A DNA stretch of 64,000 bases from Bradyrhizobium hereditatis (GCF_020329435.1 NZ_JAGKJK010000002.1:124001-188000); one strand, 5' to 3'; shown: positions 25,470 through 35,927, numbered from the stretch's first letter. Translations and numbers: made by a program. Notes: generated from the sequence alone by a model not told the origin.

Positions 25470-26294
25470 ATGATCTACCAGACGCCCGGGCTGATCGATT
25501 ACCAGGAAGCTGGCAAGGGCCCGACCGTTGTGCTCGTGCCGGGCTCGTGCAGCACCGGCGCGGCTTGGCGGCCGGTCATCGGTCATTTGCACGGCCAGTT
25601 CCGCTGCGTGACCACCAGCCTGCTCGGATATGGCGGCACCGCCGAGCGCCGTACTGCTGATGATACCGACATCGCATATGAGCGCGAAATACTCGAGACC
25701 GTGATCCGTCGGACTGGCGGCCCCGTGCATCTCGTCGGTCACTCGTTCGGCGGACTGGCCGTGCTCGCGGTCGCGCTGCGAGGACGTGTTCCGCTGCTCA
25801 GCCTGACCATTGCCGAAGCACCGGCCGTGGACATCCTGAAGCAAACCGGCGAGCAGCAGCACTATGATACGTTCCGGAACATGTCGCGCGCCTATTCCGC
25901 TGCTTTCAGGCGTGGTGAGGCCGATGCGATCGCGCGCATGATCGATTTCTACGGCGGCGCCGGCACGTTCGCCGCATGGCCGCAGCGCGTCCGCGACTAC
26001 GCCATCGAAACGACACCTGCCAATTTGCTGGATTGGGAATCGGCTTACGGTCTTCGCCTCACGCCCGCGTCACTGGCGGCCGTGACGATTCCGACACTTG
26101 TGGTGTGGGGTGAGAACAGCCATCCGGCTGTACGCCGGGCAAACGATCTGCTGAGCCGCCATATCCCGCGTGCGGAACGCGCCACCATTGCCGGCGCATC
26201 CCATTTCATGATCGCGACCCACCCGAAGCAATTTGCGGATTTGACCATCCGGCATTTCGAGCGGGCCATCCTGGCGTTGGCCGCCGCGCAGTAG
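25470..26294 (+). CDS. alpha/beta hydrolase
   Basis: 274 residues with the alpha/beta-hydrolase fold. The nucleophile elbow is HLVGHSFGGLAV (serine nucleophile). The oxyanion region is VVLVPGSCSTGAAW. The catalytic histidine is near the C-terminus in GASHFMIATHP, and an acidic residue after strand 6 is in LVVWGENSHP. No signal peptide. Substrate unknown. It lies downstream of the methyltransferase gene in the same direction. The 37 bp to the convergent DUF1328 gene hold nothing else. Confidence 0.88.
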   Translation: MIYQTPGLIDYQEAGKGPTVVLVPGSCSTGAAWRPVIGHLHGQFRCVTTSLLGYGGTAERRTADDTDIAYEREILETVIRRTGGPVHLVGHSFGGLAVLAVALRGRVPLLSLTIAEAPAVDILKQTGEQQHYDTFRNMSRAYSAAFRRGEADAIARMIDFYGGAGTFAAWPQRVRDYAIETTPANLLDWESAYGLRLTPASLAAVTIPTLVVWGENSHPAVRRANDLLSRHIPRAERATIAGASHFMIATHPKQFADLTIRHFERAILALAAAQ

Positions 26295-26331
26295 TTCGCG
26301 CGGCGCCAAGCTCAAGCTTTGCGGTAGCCCG

Positions 26332-26505
26332 CTAGACGTTGCTGCGTCCACGGACCAAGCTGATCACCGCCGAGATCAGGAACAGGATGACGGCGATAAA
26401 GAAGATCGCCTTGGCGATTTCGACCGAGACGCCGGCGATGCCGCCGAAGCCCAGAACACCCGCGATTAGCGCGATGATCAGAAAGGTAACGACCCAGCTC
26501 AGCAT
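26332..26505 (-). CDS. DUF1328-type small membrane protein
   Basis: 57 residues with two hydrophobic helices, the first starting [20 protein letters not shown] and the second [17 protein letters not shown]. The GGIAG turn between them is the DUF1328 (YtjA-like) pattern. These tiny inner-membrane proteins are widespread in alphaproteobacteria, often stress-induced, and have no defined biochemical role. The ATG at 26505 follows GAGGTT by eight bases. The longer in-frame opening upstream has no membrane character and no ribosome site. Confidence 0.82.
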   Translation of the reverse strand: MLSWVVTFLIIALIAGVLGFGGIAGVSVEIAKAIFFIAVILFLISAVISLVRGRSNV

Positions 26506-26790
26506 GATAGAACCTCGATTGCTGTTGCTCCTTCGATGGCGGCTGCCGCGTCGCGCATCGACTGCAGGACCAATCCAGGCCGGTAATGTTGGTTCCGGGC
26601 GGCCAAATCGCGAAATTTGACGATTTTTGAGGAACAAAATCGCCGTTCATGCGCGAAATTGCGCCCGGCGAATGCGTCGGGATAAACCTGTCAAAACGGC
26701 CGAATAGGCCCTATATGGCCCTCAATCCCTGCTATGAAGGCTCCTCTTTACGGCCTCACGGTGCCATCGTGGGGACAAGACGATTCGACG

Positions 26791-29385
26791 ATGACCGAGC
26801 CGAGCAAACTGTCCCATCACAGCGTTCCCGAGCACCAGCCCGCAGCTGGCGGCATCGCCGCGCGGGCGCGCGCGGCGGCCGGTCCGCAATATCTGAGCGG
26901 GCTCAATCCGGAACAGCGCGAGGCGGTCGAGACGCTGGATGGGCCGGTTCTGGTGCTGGCCGGCGCCGGCACCGGCAAGACGCGCGTTCTGACCACGCGG
27001 ATCGCCCACATTCTGAGCCAGGGCCGCGCGCGCCCACATGAAATCCTCTCGGTGACCTTCACCAACAAGGCGGCGCGCGAGATGAAGCTGCGGCTTGGCC
27101 AGATGCTGGGACAGGCCGTCGAGGGCATGCCGTGGCTCGGAACCTTCCACTCGATCGGCGGCCGCATCCTGCGCATTCACGCCGAGCTGGTGCAGCTCAA
27201 GTCCAACTTCACCGTGCTTGATGTTGATGATCAGGTTCGCCTGCTCAAGCAGTTGCTGCAGGCCGAGAATATCGACGATAAGCGCTGGCCGGCGCGCATG
27301 CTGGCCGGGCTGATTGATAGCTGGAAGAACCGCGGGCTCGCGCCCGGGCAGGTGCCGGCAGGCGAAGCCGCGATGTTCGGCAATGGCAAGGGCGGCAAGC
27401 TCTATGCCAGCTATCAGGAGCGGCTGAAGATCCTCAACGCCGCCGATTTCGGCGATCTGCTGCTGGAGAACATCCGCCTGTTCCGCGAAAACCCTGATGT
27501 GCTCAGGCAATACCAGAACCGCTTCAAGTTCATTCTGGTCGACGAATATCAGGACACCAACGTCGCGCAATATCTGTGGCTGCGGCTGTTGTCGCAGGCG
27601 CCGTCGCGGCCGGGCGCGCCGCTGTCGGCGATCATCCCGGGTGCGACAGAGTCTTCCGTCATTCCGGGGCGCATCGAAGATGCGAACTCCGATGTGCGAT
27701 CGCACATCAAAGAATCTAGAGATGAAGATAATGGACCTCGAGATTCCGGGTCTGCGCTTTCAGCGCATCCCGGAATGACAGCGGCTGCCAGCCCCGCCCC
27801 TCCCAAAAACATCTGCTGCGTCGGCGACGACGACCAGTCGATCTACGGCTGGCGCGGCGCGGAGGTCGACAACATTCTGCGCTTCGAGCACGATTTCCCC
27901 GGCGCCAAGGTCATTCGCCTCGAGCGCAATTACCGCTCGACCGGCCATATCCTCGCTGCCGCCTCACATCTGATCGCGCACAATGAGGGCCGGCTCGGCA
28001 AGACGCTGCGCACCGAGGATGTCGACGGCGAGAAGGTCACCGTCACCGGCGCGTGGGATTCGGAAGAGGAAGCCCGCGCCATCGGCGAGGAGATCGAGGA
28101 GCTGCAGCGCGCCGGCGAGAACCTCAACGAGGTCGCGATCCTGGTGCGCGCCTCGTTCCAGATGCGCGAGTTCGAAGACCGCTTCGTCACCCTCGGCCTG
28201 CCCTATCGCGTGATCGGCGGCCCCAGGTTCTACGAGCGCGCCGAAATCCGTGACGCGCTGGCCTATTTGCGCGTGATCAATTCGCCCGCCGACGACCTCG
28301 CCTTCGAGCGGATTGTCAACGTGCCCAAGCGCGGGCTTGGCGATGCCACCGTGCAACTCCTGCACGACCATGCCCGCAAGCGGCGCATGCCGCTGTTCGA
28401 GGCCGCGCGCGCCGTGGTGGAGACCGATGAATTGAAGCCGAAGGCGCGCGGCGCCTTGCGCGACCTCATCCTGCAATTCGACCGCTGGCGCGCCCAGCGC
28501 GAGGTGACGGCGCATACCGAATTGGCCGAAATCGTGCTCGACGAGAGCGGCTATACGGAGATGTGGCAGAAGGACCGTTCGGCCGACGCCGCGGGCCGGC
28601 TGGACAACCTGAAAGAACTCGTGCGCTCGATGGAAGAGTTCGAGAACCTGCAAGGCTTCCTCGAACACATCTCGCTGGTGATGGACCGCGACGGCGATGC
28701 CAGCGACGAGGCGGTGTCGCTGATGACGCTGCATTCGGCCAAGGGCCTCGAATTCGACAATGTCTTCCTGCCCGGCTGGGAGGAAGGCCTGTTTCCGAGC
28801 CAGCGCACGCTCGACGAACAGGGCCGCGCCGGTCTCGAAGAGGAGCGGCGCCTCGCCCATGTCGGTCTCACGCGCGCCCGCCGCCGCGCCAAACTCTATT
28901 TCGCCACCAACCGGCGCATTCACGGCACCTGGTCGACGACGATCCCCTCGCGCTTCCTCGACGAATTGCCGTCGGCCAATGTCGAGATCACCGAATCGAA
29001 AGGCGGCTCCGGCTGGGGCGGCGCCGGCGGCTACGGCCCGTCGCGCTTCGATAACATCGATTCCTTCGGCTCGAGTTACAGCACACCGGGCTGGCAGCGC
29101 GCGCAGGCCAACCGCAACCGCGGCCAGGCGCGTGGCGGTTTTGAGGAAAGCCAATCGTCATTTTCAGGCGGCTTCTCGCGCAACAAGCGCGGTCCGCTGG
29201 TGATCGAAGGCGAACTGGTCGCCAAATCCACCGGCACCGTTTCGGAATTCTCGCTCGACGACCGCGTATTCCACCAGAAATTCGGCTACGGCCATGTGGT
29301 GAAGATCGACGGCAACAAGCTGACGATCGCGTTCGAAAAGGCCGGCGAGAAGAAGGTGGTCGATAGTTTTGTGGAGCGGGCGTAG
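26791..29385 (+). CDS. uvrD: UvrD/PcrA-type ATP-dependent DNA helicase with a repeat-derived insertion
   Basis: About 864 residues. Superfamily 1 motifs in order: Q-motif GLNPEQREAV, Walker A LAGAGTGKTR, VTFTNKAAREMK, Walker B VDEYQDTN, GDDDQSIYGWRGAEVD, VSLMTLHSAKGLEF and VGLTRARRRA. A C-terminal Tudor-like segment, FGYGHVVKIDGNKLTIAFE, is also present. It unwinds DNA in 3'-5' direction in excision and mismatch repair. Between the Walker B region and GDDDQSIYG, where relatives are contiguous, lie about 65 extra residues. Most of these are encoded by a 122-bp palindromic repeat read in frame (27658-27779). I chose ATG at 26791; ATG at 26734 is also in frame. Confidence 0.93.
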   Translation: MTEPSKLSHHSVPEHQPAAGGIAARARAAAGPQYLSGLNPEQREAVETLDGPVLVLAGAGTGKTRVLTTRIAHILSQGRARPHEILSVTFTNKAAREMKLRLGQMLGQAVEGMPWLGTFHSIGGRILRIHAELVQLKSNFTVLDVDDQVRLLKQLLQAENIDDKRWPARMLAGLIDSWKNRGLAPGQVPAGEAAMFGNGKGGKLYASYQERLKILNAADFGDLLLENIRLFRENPDVLRQYQNRFKFILVDEYQDTNVAQYLWLRLLSQAPSRPGAPLSAIIPGATESSVIPGRIEDANSDVRSHIKESRDEDNGPRDSGSALSAHPGMTAAASPAPPKNICCVGDDDQSIYGWRGAEVDNILRFEHDFPGAKVIRLERNYRSTGHILAAASHLIAHNEGRLGKTLRTEDVDGEKVTVTGAWDSEEEARAIGEEIEELQRAGENLNEVAILVRASFQMREFEDRFVTLGLPYRVIGGPRFYERAEIRDALAYLRVINSPADDLAFERIVNVPKRGLGDATVQLLHDHARKRRMPLFEAARAVVETDELKPKARGALRDLILQFDRWRAQREVTAHTELAEIVLDESGYTEMWQKDRSADAAGRLDNLKELVRSMEEFENLQGFLEHISLVMDRDGDASDEAVSLMTLHSAKGLEFDNVFLPGWEEGLFPSQRTLDEQGRAGLEEERRLAHVGLTRARRRAKLYFATNRRIHGTWSTTIPSRFLDELPSANVEITESKGGSGWGGAGGYGPSRFDNIDSFGSSYSTPGWQRAQANRNRGQARGGFEESQSSFSGGFSRNKRGPLVIEGELVAKSTGTVSEFSLDDRVFHQKFGYGHVVKIDGNKLTIAFEKAGEKKVVDSFVERA
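27658..27779. repeat. palindromic intergenic-type repeat inside the uvrD coding sequence
   Basis: The element starts GTCATTCCGGGGCGC and ends GCATCCCGGAATGAC, so its ends are inverted copies. It also contains a perfect 18-bp palindrome (GATGTGCGATCGCACATC, 27691-27708). Its terminal motif recurs outside genes at 35830-35900, and in part at 55647-55664. Here it is translated without a stop. Confidence 0.75.
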
Positions 29386-29394
29386 GATTGCCCC

Positions 29395-29568
29395 ATGAAC
29401 CACAAGCGCAGACGTCCGAAATCTGCCCGTGCCGGCTGCCTGTTATGCAAGCCGCACAAGGCAAATGGCTGTTGTCCGCGTCATAAGAACATGCGGTTCG
29501 GAGATCGTCGACGTTTCGAGAGCGGGCGAGAACAAATGCGCTGCGAAGGCTTCGTTCGCACGCAATAG
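29395..29568 (+). CDS. possible small cysteine-containing basic protein, 57 residues
   Basis: An ORF below the usual size cutoff starts nine bases after the uvrD stop. Its ATG at 29395 is preceded by AGGA at seven to eight bases. The product begins [20 protein letters not shown] and continues with HKANGCC, giving a very basic N-terminus and a CxxC/CC arrangement that could bind zinc. The RAGCLLCKP stretch looks like a conserved small-protein family I have seen in Rhizobiales, but I cannot name it. The C-terminal half is less convincing, so the true 3' end may have been altered. The remaining 118 bp before the ABC transporter gene hold no feature I can support. Confidence 0.45.
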   Translation: MNHKRRRPKSARAGCLLCKPHKANGCCPRHKNMRFGDRRRFESGREQMRCEGFVRTQ

Positions 29569-29686
29569 ATTCGCTATTCCTATTGCGGAACAGGTAATCC
29601 GTTCCTATCTCTCGGTTCCCACCCTCCCCCGCCTCGACCCGGCCGATGCGCCGCTTCGACGTGGGCAAATTCCGTTTAACACTGCC

Positions 29687-30615
<929 letters not shown>

Positions 30616-30619
<4 letters not shown>

Positions 30620-31377
30620 ATTACCGTGCCATCCGCGCCATCTATCTGTTCGAAATGGCCCGCACCTGGCGCACGCTGCTGCAGAGCATCGTCTCGCCGG
30701 TAGTTTCCACCTCGCTCTATTTCGTGGTGTTCGGTGCTGCGATCGGCTCGCGCATCACCGAAGTCGAGGGCGTCAGCTACGGCACCTTCATCGTGCCGGG
30801 TCTCGTCATGCTGTCGGTGCTGACGCAGAGCATTGCCAACGCTTCGTTCGGCATCTATTTCCCGAAATTCGTCGGCACCATCTACGAAATATTGTCGGCG
30901 CCGGTTTCTTACATCGAGATCGTGATCGGCTATGTCGGCGCGGCGGCGACCAAATCCATCATTCTCGGCGTGATCATCATGGCGACCGCAGCGCTATTCG
31001 TACCGCTGCACATCCTTCATCCCGTGTGGATGCTGACCTTCCTGGTGCTGACGGCGGTCACCTTCAGCCTGTTCGGCTTCATCATCGGCATCTGGGCCGA
31101 CGGTTTTGAGAAGCTGCAGATGATCCCGATGCTGGTGGTGACGCCGCTGACCTTTCTCGGCGGCAGCTTCTACTCGGTGGACATGCTGCCCCCGGCCTGG
31201 CGCACCATCACGCTGCTCAATCCGGTGGTTTATCTGATCTCGGGCTTCCGCTGGAGCTTTTATGAGATCGCCGACGTCAGCGTGGGCTTGAGTCTCGGCA
31301 TGACGATCGGCTTCCTCGCGATCTGCATGGTGCTGGTGTGGTGGATCTTCCGGACCGGGTATCGCCTGAAGAACTAA
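30616..31377 (+). CDS. ABC-2 type transporter permease (YadH-like)
   Basis: 253 residues with six predicted membrane helices. The ABC-2 permease signature region [20 protein letters not shown] is at about 170-190 and [15 protein letters not shown] follows it. It forms the membrane channel with the preceding ATPase, with which it overlaps by ATGA. ABC-2 exporters move lipids, polysaccharides or drugs outward; this one cannot be assigned a substrate. The stop is followed by a palindromic repeat that may end the transcript. Confidence 0.92.
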
Positions 31378-31400
31378 CGCGGGATGCGTGTGCTGGATTC

Positions 31401-31479
31401 GTAGCCCGGATGAGCGCCAGCGACATCCGGGGCGACGCAGTCACCGGTCCCCGGATATCGCTTCGCTCATCCGGGCTAC
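31401..31479. repeat. palindromic repeat with perfect 16-bp inverted ends
   Basis: GTAGCCCGGATGAGCG at 31401-31416 is the exact reverse complement of CGCTCATCCGGGCTAC at 31464-31479, with smaller internal palindromes. It lies in the 299 bp between the ABC permease and the L,D-transpeptidase genes and could serve as a bidirectional terminator. Confidence 0.75.
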
Positions 31480-31676
31480 GACGCCAGAGCACTCACCGCT
31501 CGCGAAAATGTCAGCACTTTGCCGCCAGTTGCGCCGTCCTGACGCCTTGTTTGCGCCGCGGGACGCGTTAACGATGCAGATGCAGGCCACTGGAACCGGT
31601 GCCGATTTCCGGCATATTAATGCCCGGGGACGGAGAGCCGACATGCAGTACAGGGGCCTGGGAGGCCAAAGGTAAG

Positions 31677-32468
31677 ATGCGTTCGTTCCTCATTGCCGTC
31701 ACCGCGCTGACGCTGTTTGCTTCGGGGGCAGTTCAAGCCAAAGTCGCCATCACCGTCGATAAGGATAACCAGCAGATGACCGTCACCGTCGACGGCGTCG
31801 AGCGTTACCGCTGGCCGGTGTCGTCGGGTATTCCCTCCTATGAGACGCCGAACGGCAGCTTCCGCGCCTTCCGCATGGAAGAGGATCACTACTCCAAGGA
31901 ATTCGACGAGGCGCCGATGCCGCACTCGATCTTCTTCACGAAGATCGGCCACGCCATCCACGGCACGGATTCCGTCAACCGTCTCGGCTCGCCGGCTTCG
32001 CATGGCTGCGTGCGACTGTCGCGCGAGAACGCCGCAAAACTGTTCGCGCTGGTCAAGGAGCAAGGCGTGCTCAACACCACGGTGACGCTGACCGGCTCGT
32101 CGCAGGTGGCGCTGGCGCGCAATCCGCGACCGCGCGGCAACACCGCCGTCGCCCGCCGTGCACCGCTGCCGCAATATGAACAGCAATACGACTCCGCGGC
32201 CGGTGATCCCGTCGTTATCACGCCACAAGCGCAGCGCGTGGCGCCGCAGGCGCGGGCCGACGATGGTTACATCTATCCGGCCGATGGTTCGTCCACCGAA
32301 GCGCGCTATCCCGCGCCGCCGAGCCGCCGCGTCTATGACACCCAAGCCTATCAGCAGCAGCCGCAATATTATGACAACCGCGGCTACGTGCCGGCGCCGC
32401 AGGGCTACTACTACCAGCCGCGGCAGCAATATTATCAGCAGCGCGGGCTGTTCACCTATCAGGACTAG
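31677..32468 (+). CDS. L,D-transpeptidase (YkuD family)
   Basis: 263 residues. The signal peptide (FLIAVTALTLFASGAVQA) probably cleaves after QAK-type position 21. The YkuD catalytic motif is HGT...SPASHGCVRLS (about 98-118), with the nucleophilic cysteine in HGCVR. The enzyme forms 3-3 peptidoglycan cross-links or attaches proteins to murein in the periplasm. The C-terminal 110 residues are low-complexity, rich in Q, Y and P (QQPQYYDNRGYVPAPQGYY), and probably disordered. The ATG at 31677 follows AAAGGT. Confidence 0.92.
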   Translation: MRSFLIAVTALTLFASGAVQAKVAITVDKDNQQMTVTVDGVERYRWPVSSGIPSYETPNGSFRAFRMEEDHYSKEFDEAPMPHSIFFTKIGHAIHGTDSVNRLGSPASHGCVRLSRENAAKLFALVKEQGVLNTTVTLTGSSQVALARNPRPRGNTAVARRAPLPQYEQQYDSAAGDPVVITPQAQRVAPQARADDGYIYPADGSSTEARYPAPPSRRVYDTQAYQQQPQYYDNRGYVPAPQGYYYQPRQQYYQQRGLFTYQD

Positions 32469-32480
32469 CGGGCCGGTTCA

Positions 32481-32939
32481 TTAACCGTCCGTCGCACTCA
32501 CGAGCAGGCGCTCGCGCTGCGCGGTCAATCGCGCTTGTTGCCAGGCATCGTGCGTGATCATGCCGGCCGCCATCGCAACGACGAAGACAACGACGCCAAG
32601 CGACAGCGTCGCCAGACTCTCCAATGCCGGCCCCGGGCATAGTCCGACAAGGCCCCAACCGATCCCGAACAACCCGGCGCCCGTAATCAGCGGCAGGTCG
32701 ATCTCCGACTTGCCCGGCAGGAAATACTGGCCGGCCAGCCAAGGCCGTTCGCGGCGACCCGCCAGCATGAAGCCGGGCACCGACACCGCAAGCGCCGCCA
32801 CCATCACCACGGCAAGGCTCGGATCCCACGCGCCGAAGATATCCAGAAACGCCAAAACCTTGGTGGGCTGTACCATGCCTGAAATCAGGAGGCCCGCACC
32901 GAAGATCAGGCCGCACAACAAGGGAGCAATGATCCACAT
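32481..32939 (-). CDS. YeeE/YedE family half-transporter, PmpB-like (DUF6691)
   Basis: 152 residues with about four membrane helices. The motifs FGAGLLISGMVQPTKVLAFLD and GWGLVGLCPGPAL, with the conserved cysteine in GLCPGPA, are typical of the second half of sulfur-compound transporters. It begins two bases after the stop of its partner, so the pair is translated together. The family takes up thiosulfate or related reduced-sulfur species. Confidence 0.88.
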   Translation of the reverse strand: MWIIAPLLCGLIFGAGLLISGMVQPTKVLAFLDIFGAWDPSLAVVMVAALAVSVPGFMLAGRRERPWLAGQYFLPGKSEIDLPLITGAGLFGIGWGLVGLCPGPALESLATLSLGVVVFVVAMAAGMITHDAWQQARLTAQRERLLVSATDG

Positions 32940-32941
32940 GG

Positions 32942-33367
32942 CTAGCCTCCGAGCACGTGGCGCGTGATCGCGACGGTGATGATCGCCGTCACCATGAAGA
33001 TTACGGTGGCAGCGACCGAGCGCGGCGACAGCCGCCCTATTCCGCAAATGCCATGGCCGGAGGTACAGCCCCCGCCGAGCCGCGAGCCGAAGCCGACCAG
33101 GAGGCCTGCGACGACGATGACGGCCCAGCTCGATGGCAGCTTCGGCGGCGACATGCCATACCCAATGAGGTCGGCGATGACTGGCGCCAGGATAAGCCCG
33201 GCGATAAAAGCGATGCGCCAGCCCTTGTCCTCGCTGCGCAAATTCAAAAGGCCGCTGAAGATGCCGCTGACGCCGGCGATCCGGCCGGTCGACAACAGCA
33301 GGAGAACGGCGGAAAACCCGATGAGGGCGCCGCCGATCGCGGCGGATACGGGAGTGAAATCGGCCAT
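32942..33367 (-). CDS. YeeE/YedE family half-transporter, PmpA-like
   Basis: 141 residues with about four membrane helices. The key motif LVGFGSRLGGGCTSGHGICG (about 91-110) carries the cysteines that relay sulfur in YeeE-type transporters. The first helix region contains STGRIAGVSGIFSG. It pairs with the PmpB-like gene directly downstream. The ATG at 33367 follows GGAGAT. Usual neighbours such as an ArsR regulator or sulfur dioxygenase are absent here. Confidence 0.9.
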   Translation of the reverse strand: MADFTPVSAAIGGALIGFSAVLLLLSTGRIAGVSGIFSGLLNLRSEDKGWRIAFIAGLILAPVIADLIGYGMSPPKLPSSWAVIVVAGLLVGFGSRLGGGCTSGHGICGIGRLSPRSVAATVIFMVTAIITVAITRHVLGG

Positions 33368-33432
33368 GAGCGATCTCCAGTCGTCGTTGGACGCGGTTGA
33401 TCATAGCCGCGCGCTGCCCGGCCGCAACGCGG

Positions 33433-35694
33433 CTATTCTTCGCCTTTCCTGAGCCGCCGCCACACCGCGCCCAGCACGTTGGAATAATCGTCGGTCCAGA
33501 CCCGCTGGTCGTCCTTGGCTTCGGTGAGCGCCCACTGGTCCGATGACGCTAGCTTGCCGACATCGGCCTCTTCCCGCGCCGAGACCACGACCGAAGTCGA
33601 AAAGATGTATTCAGCGTCGCGGCCGGAATCCTCGCTGTAGACCCAGCTAGTCAGATCGTTGGCGTCGGCGATACCAACGACGACGCTCGACAATTCCAGA
33701 TGCCGGTTGGAGACGTGCATCACCACCGCGCCCTGCGGCGCCAGCTTGGACTTGTAGATCTCCATCGCCTCTTCGGTCGCGAGATGAACCGGGATCGCGT
33801 CCGACGAATAGGCATCCACAATGATCAGATCGTAGACGCCATCAGGCTCGCGCGCGAAGGTCAGCCGTGCATCGCCGATCACCGGCTCCAGGTTCGGCTC
33901 GCAGGCTTGGACATAGGTGAAGTATTTCGGGTCGCGCGCGGTATCGACCATCGTCTGGTCGATTTCGAAAAACTTCCACTCCTCGCCGGGCTCCGCGGCG
34001 CAGGTCAGCGTTCCGGCGCCGAGGCCGATCACGGCTACCCGCAGCGGCGCGCCCTTGCGCTCGCGGATCGCCGTGATCGCCTGACCGATGCCGCCGTCCT
34101 TGTGGTAGTAGGTGATCGGTTCGGGCTGGCCGGTGACCGGCGTGCCGTCGTCGTTCTTGAATTTCTCGGCGCCGTGGATCGTGGTGCCGTGCATCAGCAC
34201 GTGATACTGGCCGTTCGGCGTCACCACGATCTTGTGGACGCCGAAGAAGCTGCGCACCGTCTCCACCCGCCCCTCATCGGAGGGGTAGGCACGCAGCAGC
34301 ACCAGCGCGACCACGACCGTTGCAAAGATCTTCCAGCGGCTGGCGTTGAGGGCCAGAGCCAGCAATGCCGCGAGCACGCCGACCGCGCCGATCATCCAGA
34401 CGCGATGATCTTCCAACCAGTTGAACACCTTGCCGGTCGACCATGTCGGCAGGATCAGCGCCACCGCCAGCGCGGCGAGGAACGGCCAATACCACCTGCT
34501 CCAGCGTGGCAGCCGCTCATTGCCGGCGGGACGGCATAGTGCCGCAAGCGCCAGCAGGATCGGATATTCAGCGACCCATGAGAAGGTGAACGGCGCGATC
34601 AGGCCAGCGAAGAGACCGCCGACCATGCCGCCTAAGGACAGCGCGACATAGAAGCCGGTGAGATATCTTGCCGCCGGGCGCGTCCGCGCCAATTCGCCGT
34701 GACAGGCCATCGCGATGACGAAGAAGCAGAGCTGATGACCGCCGAGCGTCAGCAGCAGATTCTGTTCGCCGCCGAAGGCAAGAAGCGCCACGGTGCCGGC
34801 GATCGCCAGCGGCTGCGCTAGCAGCATCCACTTATGAGGAAGCAACGGTCGCGACTGGAACACGAGCACCCAGGTCAGAAGATAGAGCGACAGCGGCAGC
34901 ACCCAAAGCAAGGGCGCGGCAGCGACGTCGGTGGAAATATGCGCGGTGACCGCGATCAATAGGCCCGAAGGCACGGCGGCGAGGAAGATCCAGCGGGCAA
35001 TCAGAAGCCATGACGGCGCCATCACGCCGGCGTCATCGGCAGGCATGTTCAATTCCGCCGCCCGCGCCGGCGAGCGCAGCAGCAAGACGCCGCAGGTCGC
35101 GATCAGCACGATCAGGAGACCATAGCCGCCGGTCCAGATCAGATTCTGCATGCGCAACGTGAACACCGGTTCCAGCAGCACCGGATAGGACAGCAGCGCC
35201 AGGAAACTGCCGATGTTCGAGGAGGCGTAGAGGAAGTACGGGTCCGGGCCGTTGGGGTGTCCGGTGCGAACGAACCAGGCCTGCAGCAACGGATTGTTGG
35301 CGGCGAGCGCAAAGAACGGCAGCCCGATCGACACCGCGAACAGGCCAAGCAGCCAGAGCGCATAGCCTGACGTCGGCGGGTCGCCCCACGCGCTCGCGAT
35401 CGAGAGCGGCAGCGTCAGCATCGCAGCGGCCAACAGCACCAGATGGATCGCCACGGGAAGTGTGCGGTTGCGCGCTTGCATCAGAAAATGCGCATAGGCA
35501 TAGCCGCCGAGCAGCAGCGACTGGAAGAATACCATCGCCACCGACCAGACTGCCGGCGAGCCGCCGAGCCGCGGCAGCACCATCTTGGTGAACAACGGCT
35601 GCACCGAGAATAGCAGCAGTGCGCTGACGAAGATCGCGGCGGTGTAGACGACCAGCACCAGCCGGTTTCGCGAGGCAGATGGCTCAGAAATCAT
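33433..35694 (-). CDS. membrane protein with MFS-like N-half and spermidine-synthase-like C-half
   Basis: About 753 residues. The N-terminal 450-500 residues hold roughly 12-14 hydrophobic segments, beginning RLVLVVYTAAIFVSALLLFS. The soluble C-terminal part has a spermidine-synthase-like Rossmann fold: VAVIGLGAGTLTCAAEPGEE, FFEIDQTMVDTARDP and YDLIIVDAYSSDAIPVHL. Fused proteins of this type are common in proteobacteria but their reaction is not defined, and the aspartates expected for true putrescine aminopropyl transfer are not all clear. The ATG at 35694 follows GGAGC. An in-frame extension to 35889 runs through a repeat element and is not credible. Confidence 0.85.
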   Translation of the reverse strand: MISEPSASRNRLVLVVYTAAIFVSALLLFSVQPLFTKMVLPRLGGSPAVWSVAMVFFQSLLLGGYAYAHFLMQARNRTLPVAIHLVLLAAAMLTLPLSIASAWGDPPTSGYALWLLGLFAVSIGLPFFALAANNPLLQAWFVRTGHPNGPDPYFLYASSNIGSFLALLSYPVLLEPVFTLRMQNLIWTGGYGLLIVLIATCGVLLLRSPARAAELNMPADDAGVMAPSWLLIARWIFLAAVPSGLLIAVTAHISTDVAAAPLLWVLPLSLYLLTWVLVFQSRPLLPHKWMLLAQPLAIAGTVALLAFGGEQNLLLTLGGHQLCFFVIAMACHGELARTRPAARYLTGFYVALSLGGMVGGLFAGLIAPFTFSWVAEYPILLALAALCRPAGNERLPRWSRWYWPFLAALAVALILPTWSTGKVFNWLEDHRVWMIGAVGVLAALLALALNASRWKIFATVVVALVLLRAYPSDEGRVETVRSFFGVHKIVVTPNGQYHVLMHGTTIHGAEKFKNDDGTPVTGQPEPITYYHKDGGIGQAITAIRERKGAPLRVAVIGLGAGTLTCAAEPGEEWKFFEIDQTMVDTARDPKYFTYVQACEPNLEPVIGDARLTFAREPDGVYDLIIVDAYSSDAIPVHLATEEAMEIYKSKLAPQGAVVMHVSNRHLELSSVVVGIADANDLTSWVYSEDSGRDAEYIFSTSVVVSAREEADVGKLASSDQWALTEAKDDQRVWTDDYSNVLGAVWRRLRKGEE

Positions 35695-35829
35695 GAAAGC
35701 TCCGGCTTGGACCCGGCAGGAGCCGGCGGGAATTCCGGCAGGTTTATGCCAGAGAGGCGGATTGGAACATAGGGTACGGCTAGCAAGAAACCGCAGACTT
35801 GACGAAATGATGATTGAGCGCGACAGCAC

Positions 35830-35900
35830 GGGGCGATGCGCAGCATCGAGCCCGAAATCAGGAGGTTCCGGATCTGTGCTAAGCACCATCCCGGAATGAC
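35830..35900. repeat. palindromic intergenic repeat, same family as the one in uvrD
   Basis: The stretch contains CACGGGGCGATGCGCAGCATC at one side and CCATCCCGGAATGACC at the other, matching the end motif of the element inside uvrD. It fills part of the 233-bp divergent region between the spermidine-synthase-like gene and the CrtI-like gene. Confidence 0.5.
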
Positions 35901-35927
35901 CGATAGTTAAACCTTCTTGAAGCGGAC

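Noticed and set aside
32956..33452. Plus-strand frames over the PmpA-like gene
   Set aside because: The minus strand has clear membrane helices and the GGGCTSGHG sulfur-transfer motif. The plus frames have none.
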